64,000 nt of DNA from Polytrichum commune (Eukaryota; Streptophyta; Polytrichopsida; Polytrichales; Polytrichaceae), in contig OX485805.1 in NCBI GenBank assembly GCA_950295325.1, positions 26,087,501 to 26,151,500 of the forward strand. The letters run 5' to 3'. Position 1 is the first letter of the stretch, and the number at the start of each line of letters is the position of its first letter. Below the pieces are notes generated by a model. The model worked only from the letters and a program-made list of their open reading frames with translations, was not told the origin of the DNA and ran no database searches. This document shows, in pieces, positions 23,913 through 35,234 of this stretch. The position numbers were made by a program, and so were the translations under genes.

Positions 23913-24476
23913 TCTATTACATGAGGTGTAATCTCTTTAAACTCAAGACTACGTGGAAAAGGGGAAGACATGTGATGGCAAAGAAGCATGCTTTGAATTG
24001 CCTCACAAAGAGGACCGACCAAGGGATAGAGTGTAGAATTGATGGTGGGCGAATTGCTTGCAATTTGTCCACGACTTCTTATGCCTTGTGTTAGGTGTGC
24101 GTTAACGGGAATGGAGGTACAAACCTTCATATAGTGGTTTGTCAACAAAGAGAAGAGAAAAAAACGGTGTCATCCCCAATATTACCTAAATCTATTGGGA
24201 TATTGCTCACGTGTGAAAGCCATTCGTTTGGCATCCATGAGCCGTTGCACAACCTTTTGGTGGTCCATATCCCACTGCGTCCTATTGTGCTCCTTCACAT
24301 AGGATTTATGACGATGTTAGCACAATGGCAAAGATATTGAAGTTGTGCATGTTGGATGTCAAGGTCTTGTATATCCATAACAAACTTCGTAATGACATTG
24401 ATGATGGCATCATTATTGATTGCATTTTCCTACGAGCACGAAGAAACATACATACATAAAAACAAAAACAATGGTT

Positions 24477-24492
24477 GGGGGGGGGGGGGGGG
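24477..24492. repeat. Poly-G tract (G16)
   Basis: Sixteen consecutive G on the plus strand. Other runs are G11 at 12614, G12 at 14472 and G19 at 16375. Confidence 0.95.
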
Positions 24493-24599
24493 CAAGATAC
24501 ATGCATAATTGCAAAAGGACAATAATATGTAATATGCACCAAGCATGTCAATGGATCAAGTGTGCAACTCATGTAGTCCAGGTGTGTCGCAACCCTTGC

Positions 24600-25590
24600 T
24601 AGTCCCCTTAAAAATCTTGCCAATTTCCATTTCTAGCAAAGGTTACGAGTGCTAACCCTTCGCATACCGCCATGCTAATGGTTAGTTCCTCCTACCCCGG
24701 ACCTTATAATTCATAGAAGGGGAACCAACCCTCCTACTTTGCTTTCGGGACTCACCCCCTTAATCGGTAACCAATCCTTAGATGTGGACTTCCATCCATG
24801 GAAGTCCCATCTTATGTTGATCATCGCATTGCCGGAGCAACACTACAACAACCCGAACCATACTAGGCAACTATGGCCTCACAATGGGCCAAAGCCCATG
24901 GAGGCCGTGCCATTCGGCCTCGGGTGGGTGACGCCACACCACCTCACCCATATAAGCCTCTAGGACTCTACGCGGGGCCCCTACCCCACTGTCAACCAAC
25001 CTCTTGTCTCTCCACCAAGAGTTGGGGCCAAGTAGACATTTTCCTTTAGCCGCTGGGCCTAGAAGCCCCCAACAGCTTCAGACCATCATAACTTCCTTGT
25101 ATGATGTCTGATGCTAACAAAACCACTCCATCCTCATCTACGCTTCACTTAGATGCCGATGGACTCCTCACTTGCCCCATTTGGGCAAGTCTTGGGGAAG
25201 TTATGCCTGTTTGAACCTTGGCAGTCCCGGGAATCACTCCTAGGCACTGCTGTACCAGGGCGCTGTCCCAGGACAGCGCCCCACTCAAATTGGCATAACT
25301 CCTAGCTCACACCTCCGATTGAGGTGTTCTTGAGCATTCTAGAATCACTACGCCATGAGCTACGCATAGCTCATGGCCTTACCCTTGTGCCTCCTAGTCT
25401 CCGTGAGTGGGAGGCGTTCCCAACGCCCAGGGCCCTCACCCACACTAGGATCACTTGGGCCCTCTCACCAACGGCGCCACAAGTCCCGGGTGTCACTCTG
25501 GGGTCCCCTTTGTGCCCATGGTGTTTCGGGCACTCCTCATGGAGAGGTGCGCGACAAGGTGGGAACCATTACTCCAAAATATGATAATAG
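24600..25590. other. GC-rich non-coding block
   Basis: About 1 kb clearly richer in G+C than its surroundings, with several dyads (for example CAGGGCGCTGTCCCAGGACAG near 25256-25276 and CATGAGCTACGCATAGCTCATG near 25353-25374). Frames overlap on the plus strand (25324-25636) without domains. It may be a solo LTR or other repeat; no second copy lies in this window. Confidence 0.45.
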
Positions 25591-27191
25591 AATGAAACAA
25601 CATTTGCTGACATATGTTCCAGGGTTTGAGCATTAAGGGAGGAGTGAAGGACTACATAATTGGTTCTCTTTCAATGTGAAGGTTCCATAGTCAACCATTA
25701 GGTGGTTCTAGAATGTGGTTCCAGAGGTCTAATTTGCTTGCACTAGTGTTTTTGAATCCCTACTAGGTTAACCTTATGGAGGTCATAAGGGATTGGGTCC
25801 ATGAGACAAAGATGCCAAAGGCCCGGAGGGTTAGGGATGGGAACACATGGGGGGTTTGGGGTAATTTGATTGTGCTTCAGCGTGAGCCTTTGTCTCTACC
25901 TCTTGTCAATACTTTTTTTTTTTTTGGTTCTAGTTCACTTTGCATAAATTGCAAGATATCTTTGCTTCTGGCATTTGGTAGACAATTGGGAAAGCGTGGG
26001 ATGGGGGGCACATGCATGTGGATGGATGGAGGTGTAGTATTTCAAAACATAACAACATTTGCAAGTCTAATGCAACCTACAAGATAAACTATGTGATCAA
26101 CCTCAAATTAGGCTCCATAATATATTATCTCGAGTACTCAAGTACTCAAAAAAAACTAACACGGGATTGGGCTGTTCCTTAGTACAATATTAGTCGCTTC
26201 TCTTTGTCATTTGCCAATGACATGATTGAGTGTCATGTGGAGCTAAATAATTCCTTTAAATTGCTTCTATCTACCATGATTGCCTTGGAGGTAGGGTAGT
26301 AGTGCCTTAAAGTAACACCTTTGTTTTGGAGACAACTATTTTTCATCTATAAGCCGTCAACAAGTGCGTGCAACAATGTCATCAAGTAAGTCATCATTGA
26401 AAACAATAAATCATATGTGGCATTAAGTACAAAATAATGCCACTTTGGGCATTTATAGGAGCGGTGTAAGAAGGATGCAAGGATGCTTTAAAAAGACCAC
26501 CAACTTTGGCCAATCATAATGGCTAATTGGGGGTCTATCTACTCAATGAGGTGGGTAAGAAGTGATCCACAAAAGGGGGAAAACACCTTCATTTAATAAA
26601 TGGCCCTCACCCACAATAAGGCCAATTTTGTGGTAATTCTCAAATAACAATTCAACATCCATAGAACCCCCTTGGTGGAGAGTACAAGGCTCATATCTTA
26701 TAAAGACTTTGCAAACTTATGTAGGTTGCAAATAAATTTATGATTTAATCTTTACATGTGTCGAAATATAGTTTCCACATGGGATACAAGTGGGACTTAG
26801 TGAATGTGAGCACAATATGTGTAAAACCTTTAAGGAGAAAATAGTTATTATTTTGTGTTGAAATAGAGAGCCCTCAACAAATAGTAGTACAAGATAATTA
26901 TAAAGTCCTAATCAAGGTCGTAACCAATTTTCACATAATTTTTGGAGCTCGTATGAAAATCTTATTCATTATTAATGTGAAGATTCTTGAGCTCATTGAA
27001 TAGCCATTTAGGTTCCCCCAATCATGTTCATTATTGAGCTTAGAATGATTACCATATTTTGAGCATGCAATCCAATCTCTTCTTCAAGCACACATTGTCT
27101 TTTTTATATCTTTTTGCAGCCACACCAAACTACATGCCACTCAAATTTAGATGTCCAATCAAGATACATAATTGAATTAGAAATGTCTACC
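25591..27191. other. Intergenic DNA, no supported gene
   Basis: AT-rich. Frame 25776-26087 (103 codons, plus) has no recognised domain. A short fragment of repeat family D occurs near 26945-27000. Confidence 0.5.
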
Positions 27192-27194
27192 TTA

Positions 27195-27752
27195 GGGCTG
27201 CTTCACACTATGGCTGAAGGTCGAAAGGCCGTCCATTTCCACCAATCAGATTGCAAAAAACCAAGAAATCGGCCTTTCGAACCTTCACACTAGAGACCAA
27301 AGTCCAGAGGCCGTTGCTCTCCAAAATGCCTACATGACAATACTTTTTTATCAAGGCGACGGACTCTCAAAGGAAGTTTTGGTCAAACATGAATGGAAAC
27401 CCAAACTATGGTTGAAAGGCCGTTGGTTTTTTTCATAAATAAATAAAAAAACTGTCAAGATCTTGGCCATTAGATTGGAGGGGTTGTTTTGGGCAGGGAA
27501 TAAAGTGGACATTGGGCTTGGCTTTTGGAGGCTTCACACTATGGCTGTCCAAGTCGAGAGGCTGTGGGAGTTCATGGCCAAAGGTTTGGACTTTGGGCTT
27601 GGCCTTTGGAGGCTTCACACTATGCCTGGCGGAAGGCTCCAATTCCTATATTTTATTGGCTATTTTCAGCCCATTTCTTTGGACTCTCAACAAAGTTTGG
27701 CCATTCAATCCCATGGCCTCTTGACTTGGATGGCCATAGTGTGAAGCGGCCC
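27195..27752. mobile_element. MITE, PIF/Harbinger-like, long copy B
   Basis: A 558-bp element with ends GGGCTGCTTCACACTATGGC and, as reverse complement of the right, GGGCCGCTTCACACTATGGC. A perfect TTA duplication (27192-27194, 27753-27755) flanks it. It is the inverted relative of 879-1444. The motif GGCTTCACACTATG occurs again inside, giving a multi-hairpin structure. Confidence 0.85.
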
Positions 27753-27755
27753 TTA

Positions 27756-28915
27756 AACTGTCCTTTCAATTGCCACCAAATCCAAATATAAATAGTTTCA
27801 AATATAAACAGTTGGCACACACGTGTCCTTCAATTTATACATCCTCCCACTTGAGGGTCAATCTTGAATTTGATTATGGAAGAATCATGAAGGAATTTGT
27901 CTGCATACAAAACTCACATTATACATGGATTCATGAAACTCATGGAGAGGTTTGAATGATATTATGTTACTTTTAAGGGTTGAAGATTTAACTTGCTCTT
28001 ATCAATTGTTGGAAGCGTTCTTCTCTGTACATGTTAGCATGAAGAAAAAATTGGTGGTCTGGTACTGTCCCAAAGGACTTAGTCCAGCCTATGAGGCAAT
28101 CATTTGCTACTGAATCAGTATGTGATTTCATGTCCAAATGAACCCTAGCCTTTGATAGCGGTTGCCTTTTAGTTCATTGCCATTTTGACTAGTATTGTCA
28201 TTGTCACTACTGTTTAGACTACACAAAGGGTGATACTGGGTTAAATCTAATTTCGTAATAAAGTTTATGAATTTTGGCACCGATGATATCCATGGACAGT
28301 TGTCATCACCACTTTAGTATCCATTGCATAATTATTTCTATGTCATGGGTATACATGGTAGGGTGATCACTACGTTGTATTTTTGGAACACAATCACTAT
28401 GAGATGGTAGCAGTCATTGGGAAGGGTAGCAATGACATAAAGCACAACGCTTATGGAACTCTAAACCCCAAAACTTAAAATGGCTTTGCCATCATTCATC
28501 TCCCTCCCCTCTATTCTTGTTTTTCTCCCTCCCTCCCTCCCTTCTTCCCCGGGGAGTACTATCTTGTGAGCAGTGAACAATGAGCGGTGAGTGGTGAGCT
28601 GTAACACGTGAGCGGTGAGGAAGGAAATATATTTGGTATTAGACCCACTGGTATCCTATAAGCATGTTATTTTGGCACAATTGTAAGGTTAAAATATAAG
28701 AAGGGTGGGGAGAATAAACAACATTATTTCTAGATTATGAGTAGTGAGAAATGAACATTGAGAAGTGAAAACGACAATGGGCATATATGTGTGTGATATA
28801 AAAAATTTAATAGTTGTATTGCATCCCTTATGACATGATAATAATACTTATCATTGACATTCATAGTAAGATCAACTTAAAAAATGAAACAATGATAACA
28901 TATTACAAGAAATAC
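27756..28915. other. Intergenic DNA with simple repeats
   Basis: Contains CTCCCT repeats (about 28524-28545) followed by a degenerate GTGAGCG/GTGAACA heptamer-like tract (about 28565-28620). No gene recognised. Confidence 0.5.
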
Positions 28916-30560
28916 TTAATATTGAGGCCAAGTCTTGGTTTGTTCTTTAACGTTCAAAATATTCAAGAACAAGTCATTGAAAATGAGCTTGAATGAATTT
29001 TGATTAGAGCTACATGGCGCAAGTTTAGGAGCTTTAGTCTTGCTTTTGAAAGTGGAGAAAGGTTCCAACACGGAAGAAATGACATGATTGGTATAATATG
29101 AAGTAGCAAATTGAAGAACCCTACGCTTTTTGGCATAATGTTCACCACTCATGATGTCATTTTTCTTAGAGTATGTAGACTTGAGTAATTTTTTTCCTCT
29201 TTCATCTTGTGGGCTCTGGATATGGTAGATCTTAGTCCAAGATAGAACATATGTGAGTTCAAAACAATCACGCAATTCCAATTCGGAATGTGAAGTTTTC
29301 TTAAGTGAACAGTCTAGATACCATTCACATTCACACCAATGAACCTCATCATATTGTTTGCGTAATTCATGAATGAACCTAGAATTTTTTGACCGAACAT
29401 CTTTGAAACTATTAAAGCATGGTGGTAGCTTGTCCTAAGCAATAAGAGTACGTAAGCAAGACGCGCTTAAAGTATCTGTGAAAGAAAAAAATATCAATAC
29501 TAAAAAGGTTGGAAAAAAAAAAACATAAAAAGGAAGAAACAATATATATATGAGGGTACATGTAAACAACCTGTGTCATCGCTTAAAAACCACTTAGTTA
29601 TTTTTCAAAGATCTTATTTTTTATAACGCGATCAATCAATTTGATTATGTGAAAAAAAACCATTTTGCAGCATATCACCCTTCAAGACTTAATATAATTA
29701 CTAAAAGTTGGCAAAAGTTGAGTTGCATTTGGGTTCTTATTGATGACAATGTTCAATTCAAAAATTGAAGAATAAAAAAATGCATAAGCTTCTTTAGCCA
29801 ACTATTGGAGAAAAAACAAAACAAGATTAAAAAATAAAATAAGCATAAGTACTAAAAATTTAAAAAAATTATATGCATACTTGCCTCCAAAATATGGCCT
29901 TGTATAACCAAACATCAAAAACCTTATCGGAGAGGGGCATCTTTGAAAACTTCAAAGCCATCCGAAAAGTAGGAGTGAAAATCCAGAGCTCCAATCACTT
30001 TACTTTTTGATAGGTATCCACTTTCGATATCACGAGATGTTGAAAGTTTTTTTAATTCATTTGCGGCTCATCGAAACACAAGTCATAATGTTTTTATAAC
30101 TTGAACTAAAAATTCAAGACCTAAAGAAATATCTCCAATGGACAAATGCTTTGCAAGAGTAGAATCCAACTTAACACATTTAGTATTCATTATTGCATTC
30201 CTGACCTCAAATACACCTTTAGACGACCGGTCCAACTCTGGTGTGAGTTGAATTTTTTTTTTTTTTTTTTTTGCTCAAGCTGAAAAATAATAGAATTCAT
30301 AAAATAACCACAATGATATGATATAAATGTTAACATGTAAAATTTGATGAATTAAAAAAAATGATAAAAATTTACGTTGTACAAATAATCCAAGAAAAAG
30401 CCTTGGTAAGTGAATATCATGTTGCGATAGTTTTAGTAACACATTTTTTGTACTGATCAGGTGTAAATAAAATTTTAATTTTTTTGATTTCCAAACTTCC
30501 AATAGCTTATACCCAATACAATTGATAAATGAGATTGGTCTTGATATGTGAATATTCAAC
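28916..30560 (-). pseudogene. Decayed multi-segment gene, unknown family
   Basis: Several minus-strand blocks look like eroded exons. Block 1 (29475-28916) follows a CAG acceptor, has one in-frame TAG (29437-29435), then 172 open codons with KQYDEVHWCECEWYLD, YVLSWTKIYHIQSPQDERG and a stop at 28916. Block 2 (about 30253-29938) reads LDRSSKGVFEVRNAIM and GDISLGLEFLVQVIKTL, is broken by two TGA codons, then reads ANELKKLSTSRDIESGYL. Block 3 (about 30550-30375) reads ILFTPDQYKKCVTKT with two stops. Distinct stops in each block indicate a pseudogene. I do not recognise the protein; a transposon origin is possible. Confidence 0.4.
30253..30272. repeat. Poly-T tract (T20)
   Basis: Twenty consecutive T on the plus strand, directly 5' (minus strand) of the second pseudogene block. 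Confidence 0.9.
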
Positions 30561-31822
30561 ATCACTGAAATATATAAACATGACCAATATACATGAAGTG
30601 AGAAACTATATAAACATTGAAAAAAATAAAATGAAAGCCAAAATCAAAACTAGAATAAAAAATTAAAAAAAGGAATAAAAAGAAAAAGAAAAAGAAAAGA
30701 ATAAATTATCTATTAGGATCGTGCATAGCAGTGGGAAACACAACAATTATATAAAAAGATGTTATCAGCTAGATTGAGTTAACAAAAATATGCCAACTAG
30801 ACTTTTAAAAGTGGACCTTACTAATAACCGATTTCCAGGCCTACAAGCGGTGATTTCCATCCTAAACACAAAACTTCTTATCAACGAAGTATTTTAGATA
30901 TTCATCCTGGTTCAAGACCTCATTAAATTATTAGTCTGGATGTGACATTATTTTTGGTGTCAAGCACCAAGTGTTGTCCAAATTCAATTTGACAAAATAG
31001 TGAATAGAACCTTGCTTCAAAAAAAGTTGACATGGCGTTTTGACTTCATAACCGTCCATTTTAACGTGTCCAAGTTCACTCACTAGAGGAAATCATGGCC
31101 AAATGAACCATGTAGGGTAGCTGTAATTGAAGTGGAAACGGCCACCGATAGTCAATTTGTGTAATATCGGGTTGTAATCTTCATGGCCAAGTTGAAAAGT
31201 TGGTGTTTTGGTGGTGTTCGATGTTTTAGTGGCATAGAGTGATGTGAAGGTGAGTGTCTTCATTGTGGGTGATGTATACAAATGCCAAATACACCGATGA
31301 AGGGTGGATTTTTTGAGTTTGGAGTTCACCTCTCTACCCCATCATGGTTCAGGTTGATGGAGCTTACGGTAGGTGTTGGTCGGTGGATGTTGGATGGATC
31401 ATGGGTGCTACTAGGTTCATGTTGGGTGGGTCTTGAGTGTTGCTTGGGATGAACCCCAAAAATTAAGTGCAGATTCATATAAACAAACAATGAATGAACG
31501 AATTGCCGTGTGAAAGGAAAAGTAAAACCACTATAATAGATGCCCCAAAATTAATTGTATGGCGTAGTGATACCCTAAACCGATGGGCCATGTTGTAGTC
31601 CATAATACTATAAATTTTAGTCCAAAAATATAGAATGAGTCGTAGATCATAAAATAACATGCACATTATATGTTGTCAAAATAATTTGAAATAATTATTT
31701 TACATACATTAATAAAAAGAAACGTAGAACAAAAACTAGGTATCATATGTAGAATTATGTACCAAAAATTATGTGAATGTGACAAAGAATATGTGTGTAG
31801 CATTTGAACATCAACAACACAA
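30561..31822. other. Intergenic DNA, no supported gene
   Basis: AT-rich with AAAAAG hexamer repeats near 30673-30702. Frame 31093-31329 (minus) is short and unsupported. Confidence 0.5.
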
Positions 31823-32720
31823 ATGCAAGAGGAAGAACAACATGAGAGTAGTAATCAATTGAATGGCAGAAGAAGAAGAAGACGGAGAGGATTGTATTTC
31901 ACAACATAGAGAGCTCGAGAGCAAGCGACCAGAATGAAGAAAAATTTCCAAAAGGTAGTGTACAAAGATGTTGTTGATTTAGCAGAAAGAGAATGAAATA
32001 TAAACATTTCTAAAATGAGGGAGAACAATGAGGAGCATAAAGTAGACTTCGATGCAGACACGGGTAGATCACTCTAAGGCATTTTTGTGCATCACGTGCG
32101 GCTGGGGTTTTTTTGTTTTGTTTTGGGGCTATTTACCTTCAAGGGCTGAATTAAAGCCTCCCTATAATTAGTTAAATTTCAAAAATGGCCCATTTGTTTG
32201 CACCCTTCCATTACTTATATTTTCCAAGTCACTGCAATTTTTTGTACTCTATATTCCTTTTAAGCCATTTTTGGACAGATGGAAATTCCAATTTTCATCC
32301 ATCCCCGTGAGTCCTAAGCCCATTTACATACCATACTAAATATATCTTCTAGGATCCTTATCTTCAGCCCCTATATTAATTTTACAAAAAAATAATGGCC
32401 CACTTTTTATGTCCATCTAACTTACTTATAATGGGATTGTCTACATTTAATGGCCCCTTCATTATTTGGAATTCCTTTATAATTTTTATTTCAAATGATT
32501 TTAATCCTTTCTATATTATGCTGCACGTCCTTTTTAAAATGCACTAAGTGATCTACCCGTGGATGCAGATGCAATTCAATACATAGCGGAACAATTCCAA
32601 AATCAAAGCGACACTAATACAAGCTTGAAAGAGGAAGAAACCATCACCGTTAACAAAAACAAAGAAGGCAATGGCGGGTTACATAATGTAAATACACAAT
32701 TCCCACATAACCATACATGA
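31823..32720 (+). pseudogene. Coding remnant split by a hAT-type MITE
   Basis: From an ATG at 31823 one plus-strand frame reads MQEEEQHESSNQLNG, a run of seven Arg, then a TAG. It continues MKKNFQKVVYKDVVDLAERE, a TGA, then KMRENNEEHKVDFDA. There it is interrupted by the transposon at 32059-32561. Leaving out the element and one copy of its duplication, the same frame resumes after 32569 (AIQYIAEQFQNQSDTN...) to a TGA at 32718-32720. The resulting sequence is charged and low in hydrophobics. Two in-frame stops plus the insertion make it a pseudogene. No family recognised. Confidence 0.4.
32059..32561. mobile_element. hAT-type MITE with 8-bp duplication
   Basis: A 503-bp element with inverted ends CACGGGTAGATCACT / AGTGATCTACCCGTG. 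A perfect 8-bp target duplication GATGCAGA flanks it (32051-32058 and 32562-32569). Eight-bp duplications and CA..TG termini are typical of hAT elements. The inverted similarity extends inward about 40 bp (GGCATTTTT.. and GCACGT motifs). No coding capacity. Confidence 0.9.
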
Positions 32721-34604
32721 TACACTCTTGGTACATTTTTGATTTTTTTCTTATGTAGTACCTAACGTAATTAGGCATCTTTAATTGCTTAATTTTTTTT
32801 CAAATTTGAATGGATTGATCTAAATTTGAGTCCCACATCTTCATTATATGTTTTCTTTTCTACATGTTCTTTAAATAATATTTTCTTCTATGGTTTCATC
32901 TTTTATGACGAAATAATTGTTGAAATTTTCTACTTTATTTATAATCTATCATTCATTGTATTTTTTTTTAAATATTTTTTTTTGCAAATGGATATCATAG
33001 ATTCTTTTTATTATTCTTCTAACTCTAAGCAGCTTGATGTTACATTGGAATGTCATTCAACAAAACTTCTTCTCATTTGAGAGCAAATACAATTTTAGTA
33101 AAACATGTGTTTGATTTTAAATCGGCAATTAATAAGTTGTTTTCTCAATCTTCTTCCAAGTCGAGGTTTTTGATTATTTTATGTTGTTTGTTATCTATGC
33201 CTTTAGTTTAGTTTTTTTTTAATCCGATATCCTAAAATTAGAGCAATGTTTTGTTCATGGACATAAATTTAGAAGCGTGGTTTTTTTAATTTTATTGACA
33301 AACAATCATATAAAGACCCAAGATGTCATTTCTGAGCACTTTGATTTTTGGAGTACTCATTGGAAAAAACCTAGTGAAATACACAAACTCCAAGGAGGCC
33401 AACCAAGTGCATGATTTCCACGTACATATATATGCCGTGATTTCACGTCATGGAGCTATGGTGACATGTTCATGGACCTCAAGACTATGATGCCTTCCAA
33501 AATTATGCTACCTTGGTGTTTATAAAGTGTGTACCCCTTGCGCTGAATTCATGGACTTTTGAGAGAGAAATGTGTGGCTATTCTTTGAAGGAAGACTAAT
33601 TCGCTTGCGTGACCATACTTGCTTCGAAAGCTTTTGTATCTTGTAAAGCCATAGACAACCTTGTCTCATGTGGCGGTTCGGCAATAACAAAGTGAGAATG
33701 CAATGGTTTCTAAGTCATGAAGATTTGAATCATGAATGCAATCCTCTGCAACCTCACAAGTACCATAACCAATCACTTAAAACACTTTTTGCCAAATCTT
33801 GAGAAGTAAAAGGTGGTGCAATTTTTTCCCGTGTAGGAAGACATAATTCATGAGAACTACGATTTTTTTGATAATTTTATTTTCTCAAATTGAAATTATT
33901 GCGAATTTTGAACCCAAAAGTTGGCGTGAACATATTACCAATGTCTAGAGTTTGCCATAACCGCTCATTCCTTCTCACTTTAGCACTCAAAACTAGGACA
34001 TGTGTCATGATATTATTCGTCTTGGCTTGATCAAAAGTCAATCCCAACCTTTTTGTAATTTTGGTACCCTATAGATTACCGATGGGTCCTAATCGGGAAT
34101 AGATGCCTCTACTATAGTTGCCACATGATGATTTCAAGACAATTCAGGTGGGTCGATGATGAATAGTGTGGACCACATTGAATCATATCTTTAGGGTATC
34201 AAGGGGTCAGCTTATTTAAAACAACAAGATAAAGAGTCCAGGCTGAAACATGTCTAGATTATTGAGCCATTTTTTAAAAGCATGTTTCACGAACAGTACA
34301 TTAATTACCTGGACTTTCACCTCATACTCTTGATTATGTGTACTTAAAGGTATTCGACTGTACACACACAAATTTCAGTGAGCATAAAAGAAACAAATTC
34401 AAAGTGTCCACTTGAGGATTATGTGTTTGTGCACACATCAATTTCAGTGTATAGTAAATGCAAGAGTTTATGTGTGCACATTGATATAACCGTCACTTTC
34501 AAGAGTGAGAATGTCTATGCACTTGGAACAATTGAAAGCATCATGATAATAAAGTTACCAATTATTATGTTCGACTAACTGCATCAAACATAATCTTAAG
34601 TCCA
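32721..34604. other. Intergenic DNA, no supported gene
   Basis: AT-rich. Frames at 32826-33080 and 34378-34578 are short and lack domains. Two GTGCACAC/TGTACACAC stretches near 34370-34480 look like a small local duplication. Confidence 0.5.
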
Positions 34605-35232
34605 TAAGAACATGGGAGGGAGGTGTGAGTCATAAGGGCAACATGCATCTGACAACCTCTTGCCACAAAATTCTTGGCAAGTATATCAAAACACTGATGA
34701 TTGTATACAAATTTTGGTGAACTTGTCTCGGACCTTACAGCTGTTAACCTGCTGTTGAAGGTTGTTTGAGATTTTTTTTTAGTATCAGTGTGATGTTGCT
34801 CACACCTCCATAAGACGGCATGAACACTAAGGACAGCCACACAAAGGGCACACAAAATCTTAAAACTGATCAAATCAGAGACATGGAGACCCCTATTAAA
34901 CCATTCATGGGAGCCTGGAGGGAGGTCTAAGATACTAGACAGACCTTCGATACATGAAATTTTGACACAGAATCCTTGGCAAGTGTTTTGAAATGCCAGT
35001 GATTATTTATGACGTTGGTGAAGTCTTGGACCTTACACAAGATGCGAATTGAAGGTACTGTTTTGAGACTTCTTGTGAGCATGTCCACCACTTTGGTGCT
35101 CATGATTTACAACATACGGCGCATCATTCAAGCAGTTTGATGTTGCTCACTACATCACTGAGGATAGCCGCACGATTTCAAAGAAAAGAAATTCATGATC
35201 AGCCTATAGTAATGACCTTGAGAACCCCAATT
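34605..35232. repeat. Diverged tandem duplication of the PHT1 3' flank
   Basis: Two units of about 300 bp (about 34605-34899 and 34900-35232) align in order. Shared landmarks are CATGGGAG..GGGAGGT, CTTGGCAAGT, GGTGAA..TTGTCTCGGACCTTACA / GGTGAAGTC..TTGGACCTTACA, TGATGTTGCTCAC, GGA(T/C)AGCC(G/A)CAC and GAGA(C/A)CCC. The second unit ends against the PHT1 stop codon, so it probably includes the PHT1 3' UTR. The first unit is an extra copy. Confidence 0.6.
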
Positions 35233-35234
35233 AG

